Assembly (NCBI GenBank): GCA_944326245.1
Contig: CALVDF010000012.1
Span: forward strand, 1-64,000
Length of the DNA stretch: 64,000 nucleotides
Origin: an uncultured Bacteroidales bacterium
GTDB lineage: Bacteria; Bacteroidota; Bacteroidia; Bacteroidales; UBA932
Reading direction: 5' to 3'
The notes under the pieces were generated by a model. That model was not told the origin of the DNA. It ran no database searches and was given only the letters and a program-made list of their open reading frames with translations. The position numbers were made by a program, and so were the translations under genes. Shown piece after piece: positions 18,290 through 27,136 of the stretch (within the stretch, counting starts at the first letter, position 1; the number at the start of each line of letters is the position of its first letter).

Positions 18290-19370
18290 TCATCTCCATC
18301 GGCTGCTCGCGGACCTTGTCCAGGGGAGCTACCGTATATTTCACCCTGGCGAAATTGACTGATGACAGGTCTATGCAGCGGATCGTGCTGTTCCAGCATG
18401 TGCGCCAGTAGAACTTCAGTCCCTTGGTATCGGTTGCCGTAGTGAACTGGGTCGCACCTGGGATGTCGGTCGGCTCCTGGCCTTTCTGGCGCTCTACTCC
18501 GATAGGTATGTCGAAATTGTTGAGTATAAGGAAGCAGGACATCACAGTCTCATCTCCCGTAGCATACTGCGGAGCCGTAGCCTGATAGTATGCCGCACGG
18601 ACAAACCTGGAAGGAGGTGTAACGTCTCCCGGTATGCCGATCATACCTGTTCCTGCCCCGAAACGGCGTACCTGAGGCCATGCCGAAAATGCATTGCCGT
18701 CGGCTTCGCCGAAAGACAGGTTGACGTAGTTGTTCAGATTGGTAACCTGCCATGGAAAGTCGGGCGAATTGGTGAGGACACCTACCGTATTCTCATAGAT
18801 ATGGGTCTCGCCTCCTGTTATCTCTATCACAACCTGCCTTCCGGAAGGATCCCCCACCCTCCAGTGGGAGGTTCCGGACTGAGGATACAGCAAAGTGACT
18901 ATAATATCGTCGAAGTGGTCCACGACCTCCTGGACGGTGGTGAAATTGGCCAGAATCCAGCTTACCACCTGCATGTCCGGTACCGTCCTGTCCACCTGGG
19001 TGGAATCATACTCGGGATACTGGCCGTAACCGGGGAAAAAGAAGAGCCCTGCTGAAAGTCCCTTCTCGTTGAGACCTTCGAGCACGAACTGGTCCATGTT
19101 TGCAGCTACTCCCACATAGCCGTATTTACCGTTGAATATCAGGCCTGTTCCGCCATCAGGAGCCATTGACACATGCCTGTACCCTCTCGGGACTATGACA
19201 TAACGGCTTTGCAGGTCAGTCCCGCCCCACTCTGCCGTTCTTGCCATGATGTAACTGCCGTCTTTGGCCGTAAGGGTTATGCCGGTGCATGCCGTCAGGG
19301 AATAGAAAATCGTGCAGGTCAGCGCCGCAGTCACGGCCACTGTCCGCCTGAGAAGTATTGAAATATCCAT
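18276..19370 (-). CDS. Linear amide C-N hydrolase, choloylglycine hydrolase (C59) family
   Basis: Exported Ntn-fold hydrolase of the penicillin V acylase/bile salt hydrolase family. The start was set at ATG 19370 because it yields a signal-like hydrophobic leader (to about 27) directly followed by Cys28. Cys28, in TACTGITL, is the nucleophile that becomes the N-terminus after processing. Supporting residues include Arg in YIMARTAEW, an NEKGLSAGLFFFP segment, the Asn of LTNSPDFPWQ, and an N-Y-V-N-L loop. The 364 aa length fits. Promoter element TATCTTTG lies 17 nt upstream. Activity on bile salts, penicillin V or N-acyl amino acids cannot be separated by eye. Confidence 0.85.
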   Translation of the reverse strand: MDISILLRRTVAVTAALTCTIFYSLTACTGITLTAKDGSYIMARTAEWGGTDLQSRYVIVPRGYRHVSMAPDGGTGLIFNGKYGYVGVAANMDQFVLEGLNEKGLSAGLFFFPGYGQYPEYDSTQVDRTVPDMQVVSWILANFTTVQEVVDHFDDIIVTLLYPQSGTSHWRVGDPSGRQVVIEITGGETHIYENTVGVLTNSPDFPWQVTNLNNYVNLSFGEADGNAFSAWPQVRRFGAGTGMIGIPGDVTPPSRFVRAAYYQATAPQYATGDETVMSCFLILNNFDIPIGVERQKGQEPTDIPGATQFTTATDTKGLKFYWRTCWNSTIRCIDLSSVNFARVKYTVAPLDKVREQPMEMITVR

Positions 19371-19387
19371 AAGTTTATGATTTTCTT

Positions 19388-19395
19388 CAAAGATA
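19388..19395 (-). promoter_or_regulatory. -7 element (TATCTTTG on minus strand) for the amide hydrolase
   Basis: The plus strand reads CAAAGATA. It is 17 nt upstream of the chosen start at 19370, and is divergent to the element at 19426-19433. Confidence 0.5.
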
Positions 19396-19425
19396 CATAT
19401 TTTTTCCCAGATGTTGCAGAAATTG

Positions 19426-19433
19426 TAAATTTG
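19426..19433 (+). promoter_or_regulatory. -7 element (TAAATTTG) for the aldo/keto reductase
   Basis: TAnnTTTG match 18 nt before the ATG at 19452. A T-run at 19401-19405 sits where the -33 element is expected. Confidence 0.5.
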
Positions 19434-19451
19434 CGGACAAATACATTTGTT

Positions 19452-20810
19452 ATGGACAACAGCAACAAAGTTTCCAGAAGGGAGTTCCTGAAGATTGCCG
19501 GCATAGCCGGGACAGCCGTACTGGCTGCAGGATGCGCCTCCGGAAGGAACGATTCTTCCGAGCAGGAAGTACCCAAAGGCAAAATGACATACAGGCAGAT
19601 ACCCGGCAACGGGGATAAAGTATCCCTTTTGGGCTACGGGTGCATGCGCTGGCCCATGAAAAAGGCAGCGGAAGGGGAAGAAAAGGTCATAGATCAGGAG
19701 ACAGTCAATGCACTGGTAGACTACGCTATAGATCATGGCGTAAACTATTTCGACACGGCCCCCACATACCTTCAGGGATTCTCCCAGCAAGCTACTGGCA
19801 TAGCCCTCAAAAGGCATCCCCGCGACAAGTACTTCATAGCCACAAAACTCTCCAATTTTGCAAACCCTTCAAGGGAATTTTCAATGGAAATGTACAGGCA
19901 GTCATTCATCGACCTGCAGACCGACCATATCGACTACTACCTGCTTCATTCCGTAGGCCGCAGTATGGAGGATTTCCGGAAAAGATACATTGACAACGGC
20001 ATGCTGGATTTTCTGGTCAAGGAACGCGAAGCCGGACGCATACGCCATCTCGGATGGTCGTTCCACGGACAGCAGGAAGTATTCGACCATGTGCTGTCTC
20101 TCCATGAAAGCATCCGCTGGGACTTCGTCCAGATCCAGCTCAACTACCTCGACTGGGGTCATGCCACACCCGGCAATGTCAATGCCGAATACCTGTACGG
20201 GGAACTGACCAAAAGGGGCATACCTGCCATCATCATGGAACCTCTCCTCGGAGGCAGGCTTTCCAACGTACCTGACCGCATAGCGGCACGGCTGAAGGAA
20301 CAGGACCCTGAAAGCAGCGTGGCATCCTGGGCATTCCGGTTCGCCGGCTCTCCGGAAATGGTCATGACGGTTCTCAGCGGCATGACATACATGGAGCATC
20401 TGCAGGACAATATAAAGACATTCTCACCTCTGGTCCCGCTTACCGACGAAGACAAGGTATTCCTGGAAGAAACGGCAAGGCAGATGCACGAATATCCCAC
20501 AATACCGTGCAACGACTGCAAATACTGCATGCCGTGTCCATACGGCATAGACATTCCAGGAGTGCTGCTGCATTACAACAAATGCGTCAACGAAGGCAAC
20601 CTTTCTGCCAGCAGGGAAGACAGCAACTACCGTGAAGCCCGCCGCGCCTTCCTGATAGGCTATGACCGCAGTGTCCCGAAACTCCGTCAGGCCAGCCACT
20701 GCATAGGATGCGGCCAATGTGTGGAGCATTGTCCGCAGTCAATCAAGATACCGCACGAACTGCACAGAATAGACCGCTATGTAGAAAAACTGAAACAGGG
20801 AACACTGTAA
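19452..20810 (+). CDS. Tat-exported aldo/keto reductase with C-terminal 4Fe-4S domain
   Basis: 452 aa redox enzyme. The start at 19452 gives a twin-arginine signal (SRREFLKIAG, then AVLAAGC, a possible lipobox). The aldo/keto reductase barrel follows: the LGYGCMRWP entry, DYAIDHGVNYFDTAPTY with its catalytic Asp/Tyr region, and a HSVG segment. The C-terminus holds two cysteine clusters, CNDCKYCMPCPYG (from about 353) and CIGCGQCVEHCP (from about 417), typical of ferredoxin-linked AKR-like proteins. Tat export suits a protein folded around Fe-S clusters, and tatA/tatC lie in this window. Substrate unknown. A TAAATTTG promoter lies upstream. Confidence 0.88.
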   Translation: MDNSNKVSRREFLKIAGIAGTAVLAAGCASGRNDSSEQEVPKGKMTYRQIPGNGDKVSLLGYGCMRWPMKKAAEGEEKVIDQETVNALVDYAIDHGVNYFDTAPTYLQGFSQQATGIALKRHPRDKYFIATKLSNFANPSREFSMEMYRQSFIDLQTDHIDYYLLHSVGRSMEDFRKRYIDNGMLDFLVKEREAGRIRHLGWSFHGQQEVFDHVLSLHESIRWDFVQIQLNYLDWGHATPGNVNAEYLYGELTKRGIPAIIMEPLLGGRLSNVPDRIAARLKEQDPESSVASWAFRFAGSPEMVMTVLSGMTYMEHLQDNIKTFSPLVPLTDEDKVFLEETARQMHEYPTIPCNDCKYCMPCPYGIDIPGVLLHYNKCVNEGNLSASREDSNYREARRAFLIGYDRSVPKLRQASHCIGCGQCVEHCPQSIKIPHELHRIDRYVEKLKQGTL

Positions 20811-20827
20811 AAATTTTTGAAAAAAGT

Positions 20828-20858
20828 TTTGGTTTTTGAAATAAAACTTCTACATTTG
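20828..20858 (+). promoter_or_regulatory. Promoter of tRNA-Lys (TTTG-N19-TACATTTG)
   Basis: A -33 TTTG at 20828-20831, a 19-nt spacer and a -7 TACATTTG at 20851-20858 form one of the best-matching Bacteroidota promoters in the window. The tRNA begins 18 nt later. Confidence 0.65.
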
Positions 20859-20875
20859 CAGTCCCAAAACGGAAC

Positions 20876-20951
20876 GCTTCCTTAGCTCAGTTGGTAGAGC
20901 ACGACACTCTTAATGTTGGGGTCCAGGGTTCGAGCCCCTGAGGGAGCACCA
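20876..20951 (+). tRNA. tRNA-Lys (anticodon CUU)
   Basis: A full 76-nt cloverleaf with encoded CCA can be folded by hand. The acceptor stem is 20876-20882 / 20941-20947. The D arm is around GCTCAGTTGGTAGAGC. The anticodon stem is 20902-20906 / 20914-20918, with loop CTCTTAA and anticodon CTT at 20909-20911. The T arm CAGGG-TTCGAGC-CCCTG is at 20924-20940. The CUU anticodon reads AAG lysine codons. Confidence 0.93.
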
Positions 20952-20960
20952 GAACAAGAA

Positions 20961-21000
20961 AACCGTTCGAGAGCATTGTCTCCGAACGGTTTTTTCTTTT
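20961..21000 (+). terminator. Rho-independent terminator after tRNA-Lys
   Basis: Stem AACCGTTCG (20961-20969) / CGAACGGTT (20983-20991) followed by TTTTTCTTTT. It ends exactly where the convergent SDR gene stops and may serve both strands. Confidence 0.8.
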
Positions 21001-21821
21001 CAAACGGAGTAGAACCACGAAAGAAGTTTCTGGGTAACACGGCCCGGCAGGATGCGGGATGCACGTGCAAAGGCAGTCTGCAGGAAACTCCCCGTAAGGG
21101 TACGGAACCTGGGACGGCGGCTTACAACCAGGCGGCACAGGACTTTTCCGACTTTGGCAGGATCTGAACCGTGTGTCTCGTCTTTCTCGACTCCGGCCAT
21201 CGTCCTGCGGAACGAGTCCGAATAATCGCTGTCGCCGAGAGTAGCTTCCGACATCCTGCGCGAAGATGTGAATCCGGTCCTGAAGTCACCGGGTTCCACC
21301 AGGCACACATCTATGCCGAACCGCCTGACTTCTACCGCCAGCGCCTCACTGTACCCTTCTATCGCGAACTTGGAGGCAGAGTAGAAGCCCTGGTAAGGCA
21401 CGGCTACCACACCAGCTATGGAACTGATATTGATAATCCTGCCGCTGCGCTGACGTCTCATGTGGGGAAGTACGGCCGTACAGACATTGGTCATGCCCAT
21501 GAAATTGGTATCCATCTGCCAGCGCCTTTCCTCATCTGTCGCAAGCTCTACGGCACCTCCTATCCCGGCACCGGCATTGTTGATCAACACATCCACACGT
21601 CCTTGCTCCGCAATGATCCTGCCGACAGCCCGGGTTATGGAGACAGGATCGGTAACATCCATCCGCAACATCCTCACCCCGTCCCCGCGGAGCCCTTCCT
21701 CCACTGTCCTTCCGGTACCGTATACCGTGTGTCCGGCTGCGGACAGCATTCCGGATGCCGTCCGGCCGAACCCTGACGTCGCTCCCGTCAGCAGGATTAC
21801 CTTTTTATTATTCCTTACCAT
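21000..21821 (-). CDS. Short-chain dehydrogenase/reductase (SDR)
   Basis: Classical SDR of 273 aa. It has the NAD(P)-binding TGATSGFG (12-19), NNAG (81-84), catalytic Ser at 133/134 (NISS) and Y147-x-x-x-K151 (YSASK). The extended C-terminal segment after about 190 is helical and basic, as in the group of SDRs acting on hydrophobic alcohols or ketones. Substrate unknown. It lies 17 nt downstream of the C69 dipeptidase on the same strand, so the two form a probable operon driven from 23474-23481. The function of the pairing is not evident. Confidence 0.85.
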   Translation of the reverse strand: MVRNNKKVILLTGATSGFGRTASGMLSAAGHTVYGTGRTVEEGLRGDGVRMLRMDVTDPVSITRAVGRIIAEQGRVDVLINNAGAGIGGAVELATDEERRWQMDTNFMGMTNVCTAVLPHMRRQRSGRIINISSIAGVVAVPYQGFYSASKFAIEGYSEALAVEVRRFGIDVCLVEPGDFRTGFTSSRRMSEATLGDSDYSDSFRRTMAGVEKDETHGSDPAKVGKVLCRLVVSRRPRFRTLTGSFLQTAFARASRILPGRVTQKLLSWFYSV

Positions 21822-21838
21822 TTATATATAGAAACCAT

Positions 21839-23452
21839 TTAAAATCCTCTTGCAAATCTCGTCCAGAACCTGTCTGCCATCTCTTCCCATGTCAGGATGG
21901 CAGCACCGGCGAAGTCAGCCGTATAGCCGGTCAGGAAGGCAAGGGCAGCCTCCTCCCCTTCTTCAGCCAGAATCCTTGAATACTGCCCGAGGACAAATTC
22001 CTCCTCGCGTGCACCCTTGTCCCGGAAATGCTTCACTGCCCCGAAAACCTCGTCCCGGACAGCGCCCCAGCGGACTGTCGCCAGCTTGTTGGCCCTGCGG
22101 AACTTCCACACTACCGCATTCTCGTCGTACCCGTACTGTCCGCAGGTACTGAAACAGTCCGGCAACGATGTGGTCCCGCAGAATATAGGAATCCTCGGGC
22201 TCTGCCCCGGATTGTCAAATGCTATCCAGAGTATGCCTCCCACTGCGTCAGGCCTGTCCGCATGGAGCTCGATTACTGTGGAATAAGAACACTGAGGTAC
22301 GGCTACGAGACGGTTGGCATCTACAGATCCGGGCTTGAGGGCATTCAGCATGTTGCGGGTATCGGCCGTCATCCAGGGATTGGCGGCAGGCGATGTCACC
22401 GTATCCGTCACGCCTGCCCTGCGGTCCTTGACAGCAACTTTCAGATTGCGGGTGACATCGTATTCGGTACCTTCGTAAGTCTCGGCCAGCAATGCCATCA
22501 CATCCTCTGCCGATACGGGCTTGTCTGGCTTGACACTGATAGGTAGCTCCCTGGCATCGTACGAAAGGTGAAGCGACGGAGCCAGCTTGTTCAAAATGAA
22601 AAACTCGCGCAGATGGAAGGACTTGTCCTCCCCGTAGTAATTGCCCCCGGCATAAGCTTTCCAGAAGCAGAACGGTTCCTTCCCGTCCCAAAGTCCCATT
22701 TCCCTTGCCACATCGTACACATTGTCCGAGGCCATATAATAGTCCGGCCGGCTAAGGTCGATCGAGGAGATTCGCGAAATGTTGGCCGAAACCCCTACAT
22801 GGTCGTCCGGGATACGGACAGCAGCCCACACACCTCCGATGCGGTCCTTGCCTTCCCCGAATACCTCGAAATGCCATACTTCGTTCTTGTCTGCAACGGT
22901 GAGACACTCACCCCAGTCGCCATAGCCGTATTCCTTTATCAGTTCACCCATCAGCCTTATGGCATCCCGGGCAGTAGAGCAGCGTTGCAGCGCTATCTTC
23001 TGCAGTTCCTCTATCATCATCATACCGTCCGGATTTACCAGCTCCTTACGGCCGGTAATGGTAGTCTCGCCCATGGCAAGCTGCTTCTCGTTGAGACTGG
23101 GATAGGCAGTGTCCACAAAACGGAAAGTGGTTCCGGCAGGCTGGAACACGGCCCCTTTGAGGGTCATGCCGTAAGCCCCTTTGACGGATTCGGTATGCAG
23201 ACGGTTGCGGAACACATTGACTGTGGTGTCCCTGTCGTAAGTGACCGCAGGCACTATACCTACCCATGTACGGTAGTTGCCGTCACATGTATGCGATGTA
23301 ATTACCGAGCCGTCGGCAGATGCTTTCCTGCCCACCATGATGCTGGTACAGCTCACGGGCTCCAGCGTGGGATACTCCTCGGCTTCCGTGCGCAGACTCA
23401 ACGGAAGGGAGAGCATCATGGAGATGAAAATCAGAGATAGGATTCGTTCCAT
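21839..23452 (-). CDS. C69-family dipeptidase (Ntn hydrolase)
   Basis: Exported dipeptidase of the C69 (PepD-like) family. The ATG at 23452 is preferred over an in-frame TTG at 23476, because the TTG lies inside the TAACTTTG promoter element. The chosen start gives a signal peptide (about 1-24, LSLIFISMMLSLPLSL). The nucleophile Cys35 is in PVSCTSIMVGRKASADGSV, followed by the family features WGECLTVADKNEVWHFEVFG and VSANISRIS. At 537 aa it is typical. The usual role is hydrolysis of dipeptides scavenged in the periplasm. Its partner in the transcript is an SDR gene 17 nt downstream. Confidence 0.9.
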   Translation of the reverse strand: MERILSLIFISMMLSLPLSLRTEAEEYPTLEPVSCTSIMVGRKASADGSVITSHTCDGNYRTWVGIVPAVTYDRDTTVNVFRNRLHTESVKGAYGMTLKGAVFQPAGTTFRFVDTAYPSLNEKQLAMGETTITGRKELVNPDGMMMIEELQKIALQRCSTARDAIRLMGELIKEYGYGDWGECLTVADKNEVWHFEVFGEGKDRIGGVWAAVRIPDDHVGVSANISRISSIDLSRPDYYMASDNVYDVAREMGLWDGKEPFCFWKAYAGGNYYGEDKSFHLREFFILNKLAPSLHLSYDARELPISVKPDKPVSAEDVMALLAETYEGTEYDVTRNLKVAVKDRRAGVTDTVTSPAANPWMTADTRNMLNALKPGSVDANRLVAVPQCSYSTVIELHADRPDAVGGILWIAFDNPGQSPRIPIFCGTTSLPDCFSTCGQYGYDENAVVWKFRRANKLATVRWGAVRDEVFGAVKHFRDKGAREEEFVLGQYSRILAEEGEEAALAFLTGYTADFAGAAILTWEEMADRFWTRFARGF

Positions 23453-23473
23453 AAATCGTTCGTTTTGATTCCT

Positions 23474-23481
23474 CAAAGTTA
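23474..23481 (-). promoter_or_regulatory. -7 element (TAACTTTG on minus strand) for the C69 dipeptidase operon
   Basis: The plus strand reads CAAAGTTA. It is 21 nt upstream of the ATG at 23452, which implies a 5' leader of under 20 nt. It rules against translation from the TTG inside it. Confidence 0.5.
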
Positions 23482-23616
23482 GTAAAAGTCTTACCTCACC
23501 CTACCGTAAGTGACAACTTTTCCGGAAAAAATGCCAATCAGTCCTGACTGTGGACGGCGGAACACTGTTGCACGGAAATTGGAAGTATTTCAGCAGAAGT
23601 TTTAAATCAACGCATT

Positions 23617-24213
23617 ATGGAAAATTTTTTCAACAGAGTGGCCGACAAGGCCTCAAAGACAATCCGCCACTGGTGGCTTTTCATGATTACAGGTATACTG
23701 TCCATCATTGCCGGCATAGTGGTATTCTGCAAACCGATCGAGAGTTACCTCACCCTCAGCATCATGTTCGGAATCCTGATGCTGGTATCGGGAATCGTCG
23801 AACTGGCTGTCAGCGGTACTAGCCGCAATTACTTCACAACCAGAGGGTACAATATCATAAACGGCATACTGAACCTGCTTCTCGGACTGTTCCTGTGCTG
23901 CTATCCTGGCGTAACTGTCGTGATGCTGCCTGTCTTCCTGGGAGTATGGATGATGTTCAACAGCTTCACCATCATAGGACTGGGCAGTGACATGGACTCT
24001 TTCCGCGTGAGAGGAAGCGGCTGGGTCATAGCAGGAGGCGTAATCCTACTGCTCCTGTCCCTCGGCATAACATTCTTCCCTCTCACACTCGGAACAGCCT
24101 CTGTCATAGTTCTGACCGGATGCCTGCTCATCGTCTTCGGAATCATAGTCATTGCCCTCAGCCTGCGCCTGCGCGGAATACACGAGCATTTCCGCTTCCA
24201 CGACGTAGAATAA
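23617..24213 (+). CDS. HdeD/DUF308-family membrane protein
   Basis: 198 aa inner-membrane protein with about six hydrophobic spans arranged as paired repeats. Each begins near a W-x-x-x-x-x-G-I motif and contains I-L-x-L-V-S-G-I. This is the DUF308 pattern of HdeD, linked to acid resistance in enteric bacteria, although the function here is unproven. The N-terminus is a short basic amphipathic stretch (NFFNRVADKASKTIRHWW). It is monocistronic, with no TAnnTTTG box in the 140 nt before it. Its last 56 nt overlap the 3' end of the convergent MATE gene. Confidence 0.8.
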   Translation: MENFFNRVADKASKTIRHWWLFMITGILSIIAGIVVFCKPIESYLTLSIMFGILMLVSGIVELAVSGTSRNYFTTRGYNIINGILNLLLGLFLCCYPGVTVVMLPVFLGVWMMFNSFTIIGLGSDMDSFRVRGSGWVIAGGVILLLLSLGITFFPLTLGTASVIVLTGCLLIVFGIIVIALSLRLRGIHEHFRFHDVE

Positions 24214-25573
24214 GCAACCTTTTCCGGCCGTACAACAGCCCGATTATGCCCACTGCATCGGCTATAGCCCATCCGATAGGGATTGACCACCAGAGACCGG
24301 CAGCCCCTACGGATGGAATTGCCGACAGGACATAGGCCAGTACCACGCGGGTACCCAGAGACAACACCGTAAGAAGAACGGATACGGCAGGCTTGCGGAC
24401 TGCCCGGTAATAACCGTAAAGCAGGAACAGAATGCCTATACCGAAATAAAACGATCCCTCTACCCTCAGGTACTGCACCCCGATACGGATGATTTCCGTT
24501 TCTTCCGGCCGTACGAAAATGAGCATCAATGGCCTGGCGAATACAAATACAAGTGCAGATACTGCCATCGAGAAGATAATTGACGTGACAAATGCGCTCC
24601 GGACACCGCGTCTGATACGTCCTGACTTGCCCGCACCGAAATTCTGGGCTACGAAAGTGGAAAATGCGTTGCCGAACTCCTGCACCGGCATATAGGCAAA
24701 GGTATCTATCTTGACTGCAGCGGCAAAAGCTGCCATCACAGCCGTACCGAACGTATTGACAATACCCTGCACCATCAGTATTCCCAGATTCATGACGGAC
24801 TGCTGCACGCAGGTAAGGGTTGAAAATGATGCTATCTCCTTTATGGAAGTCCTGTCCATCCTCATGTCTCGTCTTCTGACTCTGAGTTCAGGCCTCCGGT
24901 ACAGCACAAATGCCATCAGTCCGAATGCCGCCATGGCCTGTGATATCACAGTGGCAATTGCGGCACCGGCTATGCCCGTCCCGAAACCCACAACAAACAG
25001 AAGGTCAAGGGCAATATTGAGCCCTACGGACAACCCGAGGAACCACAACGGGGTAACGGAGTCACCGACAGCCCTGAGCACGGCCGCATTGAAATTATAA
25101 AGAAAAGTAAAGGGTATACCGCCGAAAACTATCAGCAGGTATACCCTAAGCATTCCTTCTACCCCTTCAGGCACGTTCAGCCATCCTGTAACGGTACCGG
25201 TCAGGAAATAAGACACGGCGGTCAATATGACAGCGGCACATCCGGTCAGTACAAACGATACATAGATACTGCGTCGCAGTCCCGGCATGTTTCCGGCTCC
25301 GAACTGCATGGAAAACACTGTACCGCTGCCCATCGAAAGGCCCAGCAATACGGACACAAGAAAGGTCATCAGGCTGTAGGCCGACCCGACTGCTGCCAAT
25401 GCATCGGCACCGATGCACCGCCCTACTATCAGGGTGTCCACGATGTTGTAGCACTGCTGCATGAGCGAGCCCAACATCATGGGAAGGGTAAAGCGCAGCA
25501 ATGTAGACGTGATACCGCCTGCGGTCAGATCTCCGGTACGGACTGCCATCCTGTCAGGAACCGGTACGGACAA
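24158..25573 (-). CDS. MATE-family multidrug/Na+ antiporter
   Basis: Polytopic efflux protein of 471 aa with two six-helix halves. The first opens with LLRFTLPMMLGSLMQQCYNIVDTLIVGR and the second with FSTLTCVQQSVMNLGILMVQ, both MATE hallmarks, and VAQNFGAGKSGRI is the usual N-half/C-half Q-N-x-G-A-G motif. MATE proteins export drugs or metabolites with Na+ or H+ exchange. It is the last gene of the ffh-folD-tlpA-mlrC-MATE series (11 nt after the MlrC-like gene). The last 18 codons overlap the end of the HdeD-like gene antisense, and the tail after RKRLLIL looks non-conserved. Confidence 0.9.
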   Translation of the reverse strand: MSVPVPDRMAVRTGDLTAGGITSTLLRFTLPMMLGSLMQQCYNIVDTLIVGRCIGADALAAVGSAYSLMTFLVSVLLGLSMGSGTVFSMQFGAGNMPGLRRSIYVSFVLTGCAAVILTAVSYFLTGTVTGWLNVPEGVEGMLRVYLLIVFGGIPFTFLYNFNAAVLRAVGDSVTPLWFLGLSVGLNIALDLLFVVGFGTGIAGAAIATVISQAMAAFGLMAFVLYRRPELRVRRRDMRMDRTSIKEIASFSTLTCVQQSVMNLGILMVQGIVNTFGTAVMAAFAAAVKIDTFAYMPVQEFGNAFSTFVAQNFGAGKSGRIRRGVRSAFVTSIIFSMAVSALVFVFARPLMLIFVRPEETEIIRIGVQYLRVEGSFYFGIGILFLLYGYYRAVRKPAVSVLLTVLSLGTRVVLAYVLSAIPSVGAAGLWWSIPIGWAIADAVGIIGLLYGRKRLLILRRGSGNARVFRAGAG

Positions 25574-25584
25574 AGACTGTGGTA

Positions 25585-27120
25585 CTACATGAATACCACC
25601 TCAAGATCGGGATCCGGCATGTCCGGGTCCAGCGGATAGATGGGTCTCTCAAGACGCTTGTAAGGCAACTGGAGCAGATCCTGATCCACACCGCCGCGGG
25701 TCTGGGCCATCATCCAGTCTCCGCTTTTGCTGATCTCGTAAAGTTCTTCTGTAAGATAACCCAGCTTGTTGACTATGATATCTACCTTGTAAGGGTCTAT
25801 TCCCAATGCCTCATAATCGGCCTTGTAGTGATAAGGACTTCTTTCCTCTCCGACTACGACCAGCATTGATCCTACCTTGATTACCACCTGGTCATTCTTC
25901 TCGCGGTCCAGAATCTTGACGACAGTGCCGTCAAGCATTACCGGAGGAGCATAACGGTTGTCTACAGCCGCCCCGACCTTGCAGTGCACGTGTCCTCCCT
26001 CACCGGCCTTCTTGGCCTGCTCGACCATCTCCGGACCTGGAATAGCGGTATAAACAAGGGTCTTGCCGCCTGCCTTCCTGAATTCGGGACGGGCAAGGAG
26101 TTTCTGAAGTGTCCAGGTCACGTCACCTGCACCGCCTGCTGTAGGATTGTCACCCATGTCGCTTATGAAATAAGGCTTCTTGTCACTCTTTATGGCCTTT
26201 TCCAGCACCTCCTCCAGGGATGCCGTAGGAGCCACGAACTCGAAACTGTCGCGTACTGACCAGAAGTGCTCTGCAAGCTGACGGGCCCCGTCAGCAACCT
26301 GGGCACTGTCATCACCGGTCACCATCACCACTCCGTGGTTTCTGGGCTCGTCAGCCCATGGATATGACATCCATATGGCGGCATCGATGACTCCATCCTG
26401 CGCCTCTATCGGTTCTATGGCCGCATACAGTGACTTGCCAGGCTCTACGCGTGTTGATGTCTTCTCTCCGGGGAGAAGGATCGGGACCTTGACCCATGCC
26501 TTGTAGGCCGGCTTGCCCTTGCCGCTTTCCAGACGGTCGAGCAGATTGACTATAGCCCTTTCCCTCGAGATATATCTGTCAGTATGGGGGGCCATACGGT
26601 ATGATGTTATGAGGTCTACCTTACTTGCCAGCGTAGGAGAAACACAGCCGTGAGGGTCCATGGATGCCGATATGAGCACATCGTCCCCCACTACTTCGCG
26701 GATCTTTGAAATATAGTCTCCTTCCGGGTCATCAAGTCCCTCGACACTCATTGCTCCGTGGATATCCAGGAAAATACCGTCATACGGCATATTCTCTTTT
26801 AGCAGACGCAAAGATCTGTTGAGCAGCGTATCATAGCACTCGCGTGTAACCATTCCGCCAGGAGTGGCCCAAGCCAGCAAAGCCGGCTCCCATTCGGCCC
26901 TTCCGAGCAACTCGTTGTCCTCTCCCTGGAAGAACGGATAGGACTTTATGATGTCTTCTCCGTACAGAGGACGGAACATGTCCAGGGTAGTACGTGCAGG
27001 TGAAAACGTACTGCATTCGATGCCAATTCCTACAATGGCTACTCGCGGCTTTTTGTCTGCACAGCCGCATACGGCAGCCGCAGCAAGGAAGGCGGCTACA
27101 ATCTTGGAAAAATATTTCAT
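25585..27120 (-). CDS. MlrC-like M81 metallopeptidase-family lipoprotein
   Basis: 511 aa protein of the MlrC family, named after the enzyme acting on linearised microcystin fragments. Most members have other, unknown substrates. The start was placed at ATG 27120, giving a lipoprotein-type signal (KIVAAFLAAAAVCGC); the frame is open further upstream, but without a credible start there. Likely metal ligands are in FLDIHGAMS (D-x-H) and SMDPHGCVS, with APHTD nearby. The N-terminal catalytic domain (about 25-320) is followed by the MlrC C-terminal domain with DNPTAGGAGD. Cotranscribed with a TlpA-like thioredoxin lipoprotein (16 nt). Periplasmic or surface peptide or amide breakdown is plausible. 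Confidence 0.85.
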   Translation of the reverse strand: MKYFSKIVAAFLAAAAVCGCADKKPRVAIVGIGIECSTFSPARTTLDMFRPLYGEDIIKSYPFFQGEDNELLGRAEWEPALLAWATPGGMVTRECYDTLLNRSLRLLKENMPYDGIFLDIHGAMSVEGLDDPEGDYISKIREVVGDDVLISASMDPHGCVSPTLASKVDLITSYRMAPHTDRYISRERAIVNLLDRLESGKGKPAYKAWVKVPILLPGEKTSTRVEPGKSLYAAIEPIEAQDGVIDAAIWMSYPWADEPRNHGVVMVTGDDSAQVADGARQLAEHFWSVRDSFEFVAPTASLEEVLEKAIKSDKKPYFISDMGDNPTAGGAGDVTWTLQKLLARPEFRKAGGKTLVYTAIPGPEMVEQAKKAGEGGHVHCKVGAAVDNRYAPPVMLDGTVVKILDREKNDQVVIKVGSMLVVVGEERSPYHYKADYEALGIDPYKVDIIVNKLGYLTEELYEISKSGDWMMAQTRGGVDQDLLQLPYKRLERPIYPLDPDMPDPDLEVVFM

Positions 27121-27136
27121 ACTGTATGAATTACGG

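Noticed and set aside
20811..21000. Possible tRNA-linked integration (attachment) site
   Set aside because: No integrase gene, direct repeat of the tRNA 3' end or atypical DNA follows; the tRNA is flanked by ordinary genes and a terminator.
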